Positions 25,045 through 36,705 are shown, counted from the stretch's first letter. The stretch: 64,000 nucleotides of DNA from Apiospora phragmitis (GCA_038363925.1 JAQQWL010000002.1:3100001-3164000); one strand, 5' to 3'. Numbers and translations are program-made. Notes: a model not told the origin generated them from the sequence alone.

Positions 25045-26708
25045 CTAAATCTTCTTTTCCGCAGTGGGATCGGGGTAAGACTCCCGAGTCTGTACGGGCT
25101 CCATGCCCTCCACTTTACCATTCAACAGGCCGTCGACATCGACCTGGGGTCCTACGTAGTGTTTCCTGCCATCGAAGAACCAGGTTGTGACGGCGATCAG
25201 AATCATGACGCCGAACGCAGCGACGGCATAGTTCATGTTGTCCGGAGTGACCGGGGTCTCGGGTGGGAACACGAAGAGCACCGTGGTGAGAATAGTCCAC
25301 GCAATGCCAACCTGATTGTGAAGGATTAGTACTAAAGCCGCATTCATTTACCAAGAAGGGTTGGAAGATAACTCACAAGGTTCAGTACCCAACCAACAGG
25401 TTCCGGCAACTTGAAGGCCCGCGTGGCGGGCAACATCTTGCGACCCCGAAGCACGTTGATAGTGGGTGGGATGGCGTACGTGACGCCGAGAGCCACGACC
25501 GAGGCAGCGGTAATGGCGTTGAAGGTGCTGGAAGAACCCAAGAAGACGCAACCGAAGATAATGTCCCAAGCCGCCGTCCACAGCAGCGCGTTCAGGGGCA
25601 CATCCAGCTTAGGGTGGACTTTAGAGAAGATGTGACTAAAGGGCAAACCCCTGTCTCGAGCAAAGGCGTAGCTCATTCGACCACTAGTAGCCATGAGCGA
25701 GACACTGGTGAAGACCATACAGACCAGAGGGAACATCAGCAGACAGATGCTACCGGCCGGGCTCTTGGTCGCATCCATGAAGATTTGGAGCAGCGGACCG
25801 GCAGCGGAATCAATAACGGTGTCGATGTTGTTGACGCAGAAGAGCAAGCAGGAGAGGAAAACCCAGCCCGTAAACATGCCGATTCCAATGGCGTATAACA
25901 TGATCCGGGGCCCCTGAATTTGGGGTTGAGGGATCTCCTCGATCATGTGGGCAACGCCGTCGAAGCCGGTCAAGGCGAAGGCTCCCTGCAAAAGACCCAG
26001 GAGCCAAGCAAGTCCGTCGGGCCAGCCAACTTCGTTAATGAAGCTACCATAGACGAATTTGGCGCTCTGGTAATTGGGCGCAGCACATGCCAGGATCGTG
26101 ATGCTGATGATGACGAAGCCGGATAAGGACCATAAGAAGGCCGCCTTGGTGAACAGAGGCAGGAATCTCGTGCCGAACGCATTGATGAAGAGCGCGATGA
26201 GCGTGAAGGCGATGTAGATCAGGAACTGGTGCCAGGCCTTTTCCTCGTAGTCGGGGTGCATCAAGGAGATGATGTTGAGAATGAAGGTGCTGCCCAGCAG
26301 GCCGCCGGTGGCCGTCAGGGCGACCCAGCCGGAGACGTTGATCCAGCCGGTCACGTAGCTAATGCCGCGGCTCCATTTCTTCCAGGAGATGATGGCGACC
26401 CAGTGATATTGGCCGCCGGCTGTCGGGTAGGCGGACAGGAATTCGGCCAGCGAGGCCGCGAGGCAGAGGTTGCACAAGCCGGCGACCATCAGGCCCCAGA
26501 TGACGGCGCTGGGACCTCCGGACGGTAGGGCGAGGGCGATGGAGGCGGCTAGAGCGGTCCAGGTGTTGAGAATGGCGAAGGCGAGACCAAGCATAGAGAT
26601 CATGGAAAAGTTTCGTTTTAGCTCTTGCTTGTGGCCCATTTGCTCCAAGATGGTGGAATCGTCGGTGGTGGCGCCAAGAACGCCAGCAGAGGCTTGGGGG
26701 CCGTCCAT
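25045..26708 (-). CDS. Choline/amino-acid permease of the APC superfamily, two exons
   Basis: This is a plasma-membrane transporter resembling fungal Hnm1/GabA-type permeases that import choline, GABA or related amines. Exons are 26708-25377 and 25311-25045 (532 residues), joined in phase 0 by a 65-nt intron starting GTGAGT and ending TCAG. The product has about twelve hydrophobic segments. The family's N-terminal block runs LKRNFSMISMLGLAFAILNTW, then PTAGGQYHWVA, then FDGVAHMIEEIPQP and SGRMSYAFARDRGLPFS. The last exon supplies the final two membrane helices and a charged tail. Upstream of the chosen ATG the frame reads EYIPGTKPT, so a short extra first exon is possible. Substrate cannot be settled from sequence. 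Confidence 0.88.
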
Positions 26709-27496
26709 GGTGGGCTTGGTGCCGGGAATATACTCCCCGGGACAGTAGTCTTTCGAGATAAGGTGTGTTTATAGGGATGAGAATAACGGGAAATGTATAA
26801 TTAGATGGTAGGATGGACTGAGGTGGCTATGATCAGGCCTCAATTGTCAGATAATACTGCGTATGCCGACAGACAGCGAGGGTGTACTAATACTACAGAG
26901 AGAGGAAAAAAGTGAGGAACCTGACGGCCACCCTGACGGTGGGTTTGACAACCTTTTGAAAGCCCATGGTTAGTTTATTATTCAAGACGCCATCAATTTT
27001 CTCACTTGGGGGTGCCAGACAGCCGTCAACCGTCCAGCTTCGAGCGTCCAGTCAGTAGCTTGCGCTGTTCCGTAAAGCTCTTAGGCATTATCTTTAATCG
27101 CCTCCCCCGACCTGTCCGGTGGAGCCGGGCTAATGCACTAGGGTAGCGGTAGCGAGAGCTTGTTCTGCTCTTAGCGCCTCCAATAGTGGAAACACCAGCG
27201 TCATTTTCAGATCGGCCAATTTACGGCTGCTTTTCCCCAGGGTCTCCGCAAAACGTCTGGATATTTCAGTGACTAATGAAATGTTAGAGATAAGCAGGCA
27301 GCGATGAATTACTATTACGAATGTATCTGTTACGGCCTTGGCTTCTGCATAAAGATCGCCCTACTATTTACATACATACGTGCCAATTCGAAAGAGCATA
27401 CTTGGTAGAGGTGGACACACGTGTTAGCATTAGTAGCAACGTTGGATAATTAATTACCTAACCCTTCTGCTTCTGACCATTCTGGCCCCCTGTTGT
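26709..27496. other. Divergent intergenic region
   Basis: This lies between the permease (minus) and the GNAT-like gene (plus). It should hold both promoters and possibly an unrecognised first exon of the permease. Nothing else is seen. Confidence 0.5.
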
Positions 27497-28057
27497 ATGG
27501 ATCGGAACATGCCCGACAACGACTCCCAACTAATAACCATGGACTACCGTGACTTCATCAAGCGCCTGGTGGTCCCTGCAGACTTCCAGCCACCCACCCG
27601 GCTTCAGCACGAGACCCTGGTGGCCACACCCCTGAGAAGGGAACACGTCCGAGAAGACTTGGCGGCCGTCAACGCCAGCCGCGACATCATCCACCAGACG
27701 CGGGGCGGCTCTTGGCCCGAGGAGGAGCTGACCGAGGAGTTCAACCGGCTGGACATGGCCTGGCACGAGCGCGAGTTCCGCGACCGCGACAGCTTCGCCT
27801 ACGTCGTGCACGACGTCGCGCAAGACGGTAGTGGTGCCTACGTTGGCTGCTTCTACCTCTACCCCATGGGCTCCCGCACGCCGCTGTCGACGCCCGACCT
27901 CCTGGCCTACGATGTGGATGCCAGCTGGTGGGTGTCGGACGACGCGTACGAGCGCGGAAATTACGAGAGACTATACCGCGGCCTGCTTAGTTGGCTAGAA
28001 ACGGCCTTCCCCTTCTTTTCCAAGCCGTACTTCTCCAACCGGGAAATCACTCAATGA
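27497..28057 (+). CDS. GNAT-like N-acetyltransferase domain protein, 186 residues
   Basis: A single-exon frame encodes a compact protein that resembles small bacterial-type and fungal acetyltransferase-fold proteins. It has an N-terminal segment LQHETLVATPLRREHVREDL typical of the first strand and helix, then the pattern WHEREFRDRDSFAYVV, then AYVGCFYLYPM in the place of the central strand and V-loop. The classic acetyl-CoA-binding R/Q-x-x-G-x-G/A signature is not evident, and the C terminus is short for the family, so activity is uncertain. Translation could also begin at the internal ATG at 27539. No intron is needed. Substrate unknown. Confidence 0.6.
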   Translation: MDRNMPDNDSQLITMDYRDFIKRLVVPADFQPPTRLQHETLVATPLRREHVREDLAAVNASRDIIHQTRGGSWPEEELTEEFNRLDMAWHEREFRDRDSFAYVVHDVAQDGSGAYVGCFYLYPMGSRTPLSTPDLLAYDVDASWWVSDDAYERGNYERLYRGLLSWLETAFPFFSKPYFSNREITQ

Positions 28058-29242
28058 CTGAAGCCAAGCTGCTGGGAGCTGATCATCCAGAGCGCTGAGG
28101 TATTAGTGTGTGGGGTTTGGTGCTAGATATTCATTAGACCAGACTCCGATTGCGGCTCTCGGGTGTACTATGCAGATTCGGGCATGTCCATGCGAAGAGC
28201 TGAAGCCCTGGACGGATGGATGTGCGCGGGGGGTGCGCCCTACCAGGGGAAATTGTTGCATGCTACGTAGGTTGGGGTATAAACGGGTGGAGCGAAAGGT
28301 CCACATGGGCATCGCATGGAGAAGTTTGGGTTGCTGATAGTAATTCACCGAGCCTCTGTCCACCAATACAGAAATGGCCGAGGAAGGATTCGACGATAAG
28401 TTATCACGCTGGGACATTAACCTTAACAAACCACCTCTTGTCATATATTATACATCCACCTTAGCAATGAGCAAGATTGATAGTGGTTTGATGTTGGTTT
28501 CCTGTTAACATTACCTTGCACATAAAGAACACCTTTTCCACATGCACAGCCAGTGATGAAAACTTTAAGGAGCTATCTGGTTTCAGATCAAAGCTTTAAA
28601 AGCTTCAACCTCCCAGAGGCAGAGCCATTGATCTATCTCATTGCTTCACTTGCCTCGGCTGTATTTGTTAGGATCAGGGCTGTGCTCGTTGTTTGGAGTT
28701 CAAGTCAAATTCCAGCATACCTTTAATATTATCAACACAATAGCAGCGGTTTGGCACTATGTCGTTGATAGACAAGATGAGGAGTTTGTGCATCATTTCA
28801 CTCAGCCTCTCAAAATGTCAGAGGCTGAAGTTGGGGTGTTGTGTAAAAGTCAACCTGCTTACCAGTATCTGTTTGCTGGAAATCATCTGATGTTTTCACG
28901 CAAGTAGGTACACATATCAGAAATTTGCATTCACTTAATCAAGTAGGTATCGATTGTTCGTTTCATGTAAATCACCTGTGAGAACGTGTAGATGGCGAAA
29001 GAAAACATCAAATTGAGGTCATTAATTCGTACCTTCTTGAAGTTGTATTGACTGACACCACATGCAATCAAGCTGTTGATTTGGTGCCCCTCAGTTGCCC
29101 ATCTGAGCCAAAAGGTCAAGCAAGCAGCATTCACTTTTCATCAAGCTCACCTAAGCCGCTTCGCGTGCAAAAAAAAAAAACACAAGCGGCGACTTAATCC
29201 TACAATCCTACAAACAACGTTATTTCCCCTAAGATCGCCGAC
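28058..29242. other. Intergenic upstream of the RUS1-like gene
   Basis: No gene is supported. The last ~100 bases, including an A-run at 29170-29180 in a CAAG-rich leader, look like the 5' leader of the following gene. Confidence 0.5.
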
Positions 29243-30607
29243 ATGGAGCGATCTATTCCCAAGGTCATCGGTGTAGTCGACGAGTCGGGTACTGTGGTAT
29301 GCGCCTACAGAAAGGACGAGAACAAGGACAAGACTTGGCGAGCAGTCGTAAGTCTTTTCAACATCCACCCCTCCTTGTGCGAGCGCAGTGTAAGTCGATG
29401 GCAACTAACCGAAAAGGTATTTCTTCCTGTTGTAGCCTCGAAAGAAGACATTGAGCAACTATGCAAAGGATGTCTTCGACATCTTCTTGCCCGCCGGCTA
29501 CCCTCACAGCGTAACCCTGGATTACAAGCCATACCAGATCTATGTAAGTGAGCATAACTGCTACCCATTCAGCTAATTCACTTGTGCTTTCTTCGATTAC
29601 TAATGTCGTCTTTGATTTCGCAGGACTCGCTCCAGGCTTTCTCTAGTTCGATTGCTGGAATGCTGTCAAACCGAGCCGTGCTACAGGGCATGGGGGTCGG
29701 CGATGCTGGCTCCTCGGCTACTGGCGCAGTCCTCCTCTCCGTCCTCCAGGACTCCACCGGCCGCCTGGCCACCATCCTTTTTGCCCATCGCTTTGGCCAG
29801 GCCATCGAGCCTGAGTGCAAGTTCTACCGGTTCGCGGCAGATCTGTTCAACGACACGGCCCTTCTTCTCGACGTCCTGACCCCTGTCCTCCCCACGTACC
29901 CCAAGATCATGGCCCTGTGTGCTACCGGCATCTTGCGATCCCTCTGCGGTGTGGCTGCCGGCGCCGCCAAAGCCAGCTTGAGCGCTCACTTCGCCAAGAC
30001 CGGCAACCTCGCTGAGTTGAATGCCAAGGATGGTAGCCAGGAAACCGTCATTACCCTCATGGGCATGCTGGCAGGAAGCCTGTTTGTCCGTGTTGTGGAG
30101 GGACAGCTGGCTGTTTGGTGCTGGATGTTCATCTTGGTTGGCGTCCATCTCTGGACCAACTACCAAGCCGTCCGCTCTGTCCAGCTGCGCACCCTCAACC
30201 GACAGCGCGCCGGCATCGTCGTTGACGAGTACCTCCAAACCGGTATCATCCTCCGCCCCGACCAAGTGGCCCGCCGCGAGTTGATCCTGCTCTGGAAGGC
30301 CCCTCCCATCTGTTTCTGCCGAACACTTCCTCAGGAACTGCAGCTGAAGACTACTGATTTGGATTGTCTCCACACCCATTATTACTTCATCGCAAACCAA
30401 GGAACGCAACCGGAGAAGACCATCGTCCTCCGGGAAGGCGCGACACCACGAGACGCGTTGAGAGCATACATGGAGGCTTTGGCCGAGGGTGACGACAAGC
30501 TATGGTTCGATGAAGATCAGTTCTGGAAGGCACTGTCGAGCGCAGGATGGGCCGTCGATGGTGGTGCTGTAGAAACTGGCCCAGCTATGCGTCTGGCCAT
30601 GGACTAG
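29243..30607 (+). CDS. RUS1/DUF647 family protein, three exons
   Basis: The protein belongs to the root UVB-sensitive (RUS1, DUF647) family, which is conserved in plants, fungi and animals and has no settled biochemical activity. Exons are 29243-29347, 29436-29543 and 29624-30607 (398 residues). Both introns start GTAAGT and end TGTAG or GCAG, and all splices are phase 0. Diagnostic segments are FLPAGYPHSVTLDYKPYQIY across exon 2, LQAFSSSIAGMLSNRAVLQG, the TGRLATILFAHRFG motif, and a long hydrophobic core with NLAELNAKDGSQETVI. The C-terminal ~100 residues match the family's second half. It converges on the heme lyase gene, whose stop lies about 210 bp away. Confidence 0.9.
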
Positions 30608-30816
30608 ACCATATGCTCGACATGGGAAGAATTGGGGACTGGAGTAAACTAGGTTGATTTGAGATGCTGCATCATGATACCCATAACGCAAAATTCTGAC
30701 TGCTTTTCTCTTCTGCAATGCGCAATTTTCGGCGGTGGCCAGAGTTTGTCTACACTTCTAAAGGCTGTTTACATGTGATCGTACACACAACCCATCTTAC
30801 AATTTGACGTGAATCT
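30608..30816. terminator. Shared 3' intergenic region between convergent genes
   Basis: Only about 210 bp separate the stop codons of the RUS1-like gene and the heme lyase gene. Both transcripts must end here, so their 3' untranslated regions may overlap. No explicit poly(A) signal is strong enough to place. Confidence 0.4.
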
Positions 30817-31994
30817 CTACATGATGCCCAATCCGCGCATGGCGCGCATTTTGATGCCATCCCAACTATTCAGCTTAGGCCGGACATCCAGGTAGAAGGA
30901 CAACTTGCTGTCACCGCCAGGGCGTCCGGCGTAGAAGTCGATTACGTACTCGATTTCCTTGCCGCAGCGGTCGACGACCCAGTCGTGCCGGTCGAAGGGC
31001 GACTGGTAGCCCAGTAACGTGTTGATGCGGGCCTTGGGCGACATCTTGGTACTCAGGCCGGAAAAGGAGTGTAACCGAGGCCCACCGCAGCTATAATACG
31101 CATAACCTGTTAGCAGCTACTTATTGAACTCTCCCTCTCTCTCCCAATGTAGGTTGCCCGCATCACATCTCCGCGACTTGGGAAATACCGATCGATTCGA
31201 TTTTTTTGCGGCATCTTGGCTTGGGATTTTACGTACCTAGTCCCCTCGACCCAGGGCCCCTCCCACTTCTTGATCTCGGCCCAGGCCCGCTCGTTGACGG
31301 CGTTGTGGATCGGCACCACGGTGCGCATGTCGGCCGACTGCGGGTCGTGCCCTTTGCGCTTCATGGCCTCGAAGAACATCTTTTCGGAGGGGTACACCCA
31401 GTTGCCCGTCACGGCGTCGGCGCCCGTCTCTTGCTCCTGGTTCGCGGGCCTGCTGCCGTGACTTGTCGCATTGGCACTGGTATTGGGGGTGGCGGGCGTA
31501 AGAGAAGAAGGAGGCATGGAGGAGGCGCGCGGGATGGTCGAGATCTCGCGGCCGGTGTCGAGGATGCCGCCGGTTCTGGGGGGTGTTTGCGATTGTTGCT
31601 GTTTGGGCGTAGTAGAACTGCCGGAGGAGGAGCCGAAGGATGGGAGCCAGGATGTTAGGGAACTGGACCAGGAGGAGGATGGTTGTGTGGGGGTTTGCTG
31701 AGGCACTTGTTGTGCAGAGGTCGACGGCAGCGGGCGTGTGGAGGCGGGTGCTGGCGCGGATGCTGTTGCGTTGCGTGCGTGCTCCAGCCAGGCTTCGCGC
31801 GCCTTGTGGTCGACGGGGCAGCTCTCGTCGGCAGCTGTCGTGGGTGGGTGTTTCGGCGGTAATTGCGACTGCGGCGACTGCGATTGCGATTGTGAGTCGG
31901 CGGCGGCGGCGCGGGCTTGCGATAACCAGGCCTCGCGGCTTTTGTGGTCAACCGGGCATGTTTCCGGGGCTGCTGCGGAAGACGACGAGGACAT
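30817..31994 (-). CDS. cyc3: Holocytochrome c synthase (cytochrome c/c1 heme lyase), two exons
   Basis: The enzyme sits on the inner mitochondrial membrane facing the intermembrane space and attaches heme to apocytochrome c or c1. Exons are 31994-31237 and 31090-30817 (343 residues). The intron starts GTACGT, contains GCTAAC and ends TATAG. Two CPV heme-regulatory motifs, each within CPVDHK.REAWL, lie at residues 13-15 and 59-61. A long Ser/Pro/Gln-rich linker precedes the conserved core [18 protein letters not shown], then [10 protein letters not shown], and [13 protein letters not shown] followed by EYVIDFYAG in the second exon. Whether it serves cytochrome c, c1 or both cannot be told from sequence, so the symbol is tentative. 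An in-frame extension upstream of 31994 is unlikely to be coding. Confidence 0.9.
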
Positions 31995-32784
31995 GGCGCT
32001 GGTGGTGGATGGTGTTTCTCTTTCCGGCCCAGAGGAACAAGGGTTGGTATTGCTGCGATCAGCTGCTTTGCGCTGTAGGAAGACTTGATCTAAAAGACCT
32101 TGCAGCATATTCTAGAGCAAAAAAGTAATCGTCTGGTCTTCGGTCAGTTTCGTCACTACACTGGGCGCAAGCTAGAGCCGGGACGGAGCTAGGAGAATCA
32201 TCGGGGCGCCGGCTGAAAAACAACTTTGGACTTTTTACAGTGGACAGAGACAGATAGCAGGGGGGGGTTCTTTATCTGGACTTTTTAGAGCCTAACGAAG
32301 GAACCGGACAGCCAGTAAAAAGCAGAGGACGGGTGGCCCCGCTGGGTTAGGGTAGTTTACAGTTCCTATCGATCTCAAGGCGGAGTTGTATCTAATGCAG
32401 ACGTGCATTAAGAGCTGCTTTGGATTCTATACAAAGCACTGACGTCGGTATATGTAGCCCGTTATAATTCTGCAAGACCCATACTACATGTAATAACGTA
32501 TGCTTGGAACCCCTTGGGAGATTTTGCAGTTGTTCATAAGGAGTACATCTCGCTGAATACTACAAACCAAAAGGATTCCGAGAGTGGCGTACATGTTAGA
32601 CGGACCCAACCTCAGATGCTATGTATACGTTTAGTGCCAAAAACACAGTGTCGGTGTGGTTTCTCGTATTAGTTGGGTTCAAGTGCAAATCATGTCGATG
32701 AGTCTCCCCGCCACAATTCGTTATATTGTCACATTGGGGTCTATGACTTTCATTAAAATCGACAACTCTAGATAGGGGGCATTC
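31995..32784. other. Intergenic upstream of the heme lyase gene
   Basis: This holds the promoter of the heme lyase gene and the 3' flank of the decarboxylase gene. No coding sequence was recognised. Confidence 0.5.
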
Positions 32785-33963
32785 TTATGCGCTTGTAGAA
32801 ACAGGCTTGCCATTCTCCGAAACCAGGTACACATCGGTCTTCTGAGGGCCTTCACCGACACCGGTCATGATGACCCGGCTGACACCAGACGTTATCGTGC
32901 TGGCAACGGTCTCGTCGAACTGCACGCTGGACTTGAGTCCCTTGGCACCGTCCTTCCACCCGTCGAGCTTCTCCAACAAGGGGTAGAACGCCCCGAGGAC
33001 CAGGTCCTTGTTCTCCTCCAGGTAGTACACGACGGCGTTCGGGCCGGCGTCGAAGGTGTACGCGGCGACCGTCTTGCCGGCGGCGGCGTTGATGACCTCG
33101 ACGGCGCGCACGGCGGCCCGCGAGACGTCGTTCATGTAGAAGATGGGCGGGTAGGTGTCGGCGCAGGTGGCGTGGAACGAGTTGGAGTCGCGCATGGTGA
33201 CCTCGGCGAAGGCGGCGAAGTCGCGCGCGGCCACGGCGTCCTCCATGCGCTTCATGTTGGCCGGCACGACGTCGGTAATGCGCTGCTGGAACAGGCCCGA
33301 CGTCGCGACGGTCTGCTGCATGCCGCTGGTGGAGCTGACGCCCTTCTTGGCGGCCGACGCGACCAGGATGAGCGCGCGCATCTCGGGCCAGTGCGCGGCC
33401 GGCGCCACCTCGACGGCCTGCGAGTCCAGGCCGTCCGCCTGGCTGCCCATCTGCCACGCCACGTACCCGCCGAACAGGCTGCGGCACGCCGAGCCGCTGC
33501 CCTGGCGCGCGATGAGCGACAGCTCGGTCGGCGACGAGGGGAGCTCATAGAGATCGGCTATGGCGCGGACGAGGGCGGCGAAGCCGGCGGCGGATGAGGC
33601 CAGCCCCGCGGCGGTCGGGAAGTTGTTCTCGGAGACGAGGAGGAGGCGCATGGCGGACAGTTTGGGCAGCGAGGCGTCCTTCGACTCGAGGGCGGCGCGG
33701 CGGGTGCGCAGCTCGCGCAGGCAGGCCTGGGTGCGCGCGCCGGTGAGGTCGGAGGGCTCGCCGTTCAGCAGCAGGACGTCATCCTGGAAGGCGGCCGAGC
33801 ACGAGGCCGTGGTCAGGGTGCGCAGGTCGGCCTGCGACAGGGTGACGGAGAGGGACGAGTTGGTGGGGAGGTTCAGCTTGGCGTCTCGCTTGCCCCAGTA
33901 CTTGACCACGGCAATGTTGACGGGTGCCGTGGTGCTGGCGCGGTAGACCTTGGTATCAGCCAT
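32785..33963 (-). CDS. erg19: Diphosphomevalonate decarboxylase (Mvd1/Erg19)
   Basis: The enzyme catalyses ATP-dependent decarboxylation of mevalonate 5-diphosphate to isopentenyl diphosphate, a cytosolic step toward ergosterol and other isoprenoids. A single exon encodes 392 residues, the usual length. It shows the N-terminal substrate-binding block APVNIAVVKYWGKRD and PTNSSLSVTL. The GHMP-kinase ATP-binding motif is FPTAAGLASSAAGFAAL. RQGSGSACRSLFGGYVAWQ follows, and the C-terminal YTFDAGPNAV contains the catalytic aspartate of the family. The start at 33963 (MADTKVYRASTTAPVN) fits homologues. The coding sequence is very GC-rich at third positions compared with the flanks. Confidence 0.96.
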   Translation of the reverse strand: MADTKVYRASTTAPVNIAVVKYWGKRDAKLNLPTNSSLSVTLSQADLRTLTTASCSAAFQDDVLLLNGEPSDLTGARTQACLRELRTRRAALESKDASLPKLSAMRLLLVSENNFPTAAGLASSAAGFAALVRAIADLYELPSSPTELSLIARQGSGSACRSLFGGYVAWQMGSQADGLDSQAVEVAPAAHWPEMRALILVASAAKKGVSSTSGMQQTVATSGLFQQRITDVVPANMKRMEDAVAARDFAAFAEVTMRDSNSFHATCADTYPPIFYMNDVSRAAVRAVEVINAAAGKTVAAYTFDAGPNAVVYYLEENKDLVLGAFYPLLEKLDGWKDGAKGLKSSVQFDETVASTITSGVSRVIMTGVGEGPQKTDVYLVSENGKPVSTSA

Positions 33964-34820
33964 CTTTTTGAATTGTGTCGAATGGGAATCGAAGGGGGGT
34001 ATCACAGCTAATGCAATTCAAGACTCGAGAACAAAGCGACGGGAAAAGGGTTTTGGGGAGGGAGGGGGACCACTAAGCTTATGGCAGCAGGACCCCGACT
34101 CACGATGATTTGGGGGTAGAGCGGTCAAATGAATGGTGGTGGGGCCGTGGGTCCAATCGTGGGGTAATTCTTCACTGAAATCAATTGCACTTTATATTTT
34201 CCAGGGGGGTCGTTCATACTTTAGGTCGCCGATAGTGATAGTGCTTAGTCGGGGTCCGACCTTCAGAAAATATTCAGCAATTTGAAGTCGGGTCCCGTTC
34301 CTGTGCCACGTTGATGCAGGTGATCGCTTACTGGTTGGTTTTCCATAGTCGTCCGTAACCACCATCACAACTTTGTTTCTGTCTACTTGTAGCTGGCATA
34401 TACTCTTTCCTTCAGCTTACGGACTCGTGTCTGTTTCGTCCTTGATTAAGGCCGAGCACTATACTACTACCGTGCATGACTCGTCGGGTTCAGTGACCTG
34501 CTCACTCACCAGGTGTACTAGATGTAGCTACAGAACTAATGACGCATCACAGATCACTACATCACGAACCACAAGCTGGGAAGATTTTATGTTGAAGTTT
34601 CATTGATGCAAGTCCTGCCTGAAGCTGTGAAAACCAACAGAGTCCTTGGAAAATAAGTGCAAAGTACTTTGCTCCCGAGCTCCATATCCTCCATAATCCC
34701 GTATCCTGATCCCAATCCCAAACGCCAGCAGGGCCCTATTGTCAACCAGCAAGAAACCCAAGATAGCAAGCACAGATACCGCCTCAACTCCCCCATATAG
34801 CAGCAAGTGCTATTCCCCGG
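33964..34820. other. Intergenic, no gene seen
   Basis: This carries the presumed decarboxylase promoter on the left and the 3' flank of the next gene on the right. Short open frames here lack any recognisable content. Confidence 0.5.
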
Positions 34821-36405
34821 CTATCTGATAAAGACCATTGGTCTTTTGGGTTGGTTGCTCATCTTGGTCGACTGCTTGCCCATCATTTCCATCATTTCCT
34901 TCCGCGAGTATACCTTTGGTGGAAGCTTCTGGCCCAGCTCGCGCATTGGATAACTGTCGAACTTGCAGCGTGCCTGGGACAGACCGCGGAGGATGGTTCG
35001 ACATTCCTTTGCCCAAGTTGTCTGGTTGGTACGAGTGGCGGTATGTTCTGATGAGAACTCTTTGATGCCAACTCGTTGCCACAGGGACTCTCGGGTCTTC
35101 GCCAGGACCCTCTGCATGCTTTCGGGGCCGCAGCTGTCTCGGCTGAAGCGCTCTGCGGCTATGGAAAAGTTGGCCAAGATGAGCAGGTAGTTCACCATCG
35201 ATTCCTGGTAGATGGGACCGCTGTTCTGATGATGGAGAAAGCAGAAAGCCATGGCGTAGCTGGCGTCTTCTGCCCCGAGGAAGATCTCGTAAGGCAGCCT
35301 GTTCATTTGCGTCAGGTAAGATTTGGAGCCATTGAGAGTGCTAGACTCGTAAGCGAAACGCTCTTGGTATCGATCTGCCTCTGCTGATGGCCACTCTTTG
35401 TTTTCTTGCTGTAGGTCATCATCGTTGATGCGGTTCAGAAGCTGAGAGTGGTTGGGCAGAGTGATGAGCTTAGAGGGCATGCTCTGGCCGAAGAGAAGGC
35501 CTGCCGAGCCGTGGTGCCCCTGTTGTCGATCTCTAGTATCTTGAACTGGACGAGGAGATGGTGTCTGCGGATCGAGACTTTGGGTTGACAGTTGTTCCCG
35601 ACGCCTCCGGTGCTCAAGTCTGCTTGCTGAAACGACCCGAGGTTCGGCGAAGAACCCGCCGTATCTACTCCCCTCAGGCACGTGGGTGTTTCCCACGGAA
35701 GCGTGAAGCTCTACAAGAGATGGTCGGATAGTTTCCCGTACCGACCGCATATATTCTTCCCAGTCCCGAAACTTGTCAACGGGCTGGGGCTTTGTGATTT
35801 CCACGTTGCCGATAGAAATTGATTTGATAGATGACTTGGCCTTCCCCGACCGATACTGAATTTCTGGCGATCTTTGCACGGCTCGGACCATCAACTCAGG
35901 GATGCCGTAGCCAATGTTGGCTTCTGCGTGTCCGGGTTGGGCGAAGGAGTAGTTCAAGCCCGAGTCCGGAAGGAGGGCGAAGGTCTTGTTGGGGTTCAGC
36001 CTGCTCCAACGACAGTGGTCTTCGCTGGAGGCCAGCTTTTCATCGACGCCCTCCGTGAGGGCGGCCCAGCAGGCCTTGGTGGCGTCGCCTTGAGACTGGG
36101 AGAAGAGCTCGAAGGCATGGGGGCCCAGGAGCTGGTCGATCTGATTGATGACGTCCTCACGGAGCTCATCGAAGTGGTGGTTAACCATGCCGTCAGGCTG
36201 GACGATGCGGCAGATGCCGTCGTAGTGGGCGTTGAGAAAGTCCAAGAAGTCGACGAGAGGGCCGCCCCGGAGGAATAGGCGTCTCTCAGAGATGGGACGC
36301 CCATTGAAGATTGAGTGAGTGGTAGCCGGTCCCCGCAGGGGAAAACGACTGGGCACGCGAAGTTGCAAGAGTGGTGGCAGATGATCCTTGGAAAATGGAA
36401 GCCAT
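34821..36405 (-). CDS. Unrecognised protein of about 527 residues, frame break near the start
   Basis: The long frame ending at 34821 is open to beyond 36500, but the best start is the ATG at 36405 (MASIFQGSSATTLATSR), preceded by a CAA/TTC-rich leader and A at -3, in a different frame. The two frames meet at a G run (36331-36334). One fewer G there would give a continuous 527-residue protein. Visible features are RRLFLRGGPLVDFLDFLNAH near the N terminus, a basic Arg/Gln-rich middle, and a C-terminal helical half with NYLLILANFSIAAERFSRDS. No signal peptide, membrane segment or named domain was recognised. It may be lineage-specific. An imperfect tandem repeat lies just upstream. Confidence 0.6.
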
Positions 36406-36496
36406 CTTGACAACAAGAGTAATTGTTGAATTGAAGTTGAAGTTGTTGTAGAAGATGATGCCGGATAGAGGCAATAATGTGTGAAGAAGTCTGATC

Positions 36497-36705
36497 TCGA
36501 GATGAGTATCAGAGTGACGATCATGTCGTGCCTTGAGTGAAGCAAGGTCACTGCAGAGTGGTCGAGTTGAAGACTCTGTTTTGGGTAGTGAAGAGAGTAT
36601 GTTTGGTCTCAAGAGATATGAGTATCAGAATGAAGAATGGAGATGATACTGTGTGCCTTGAGTAAAGGTAATGACAGTAGAAGTGTTCAAGTAGAAGTTT
36701 GAATG
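36497..36705. repeat. Imperfect tandem duplication upstream of the 34.8-kb gene
   Basis: Two diverged copies of roughly 85-100 bases (about 36497-36580 and 36607-36705) share the words ATGAGTATCAGA, GTGCCTTGAGT and GTAGAAG/GTTGAAG in the same order. They lie in the presumed promoter or 5' leader, so they may carry duplicated regulatory sites. Copy boundaries are approximate. Confidence 0.5.

Noticed and set aside
33172..33597. Long GC-rich frames on the plus strand
   Set aside because: Antisense shadows of the highly GC3-biased decarboxylase gene.
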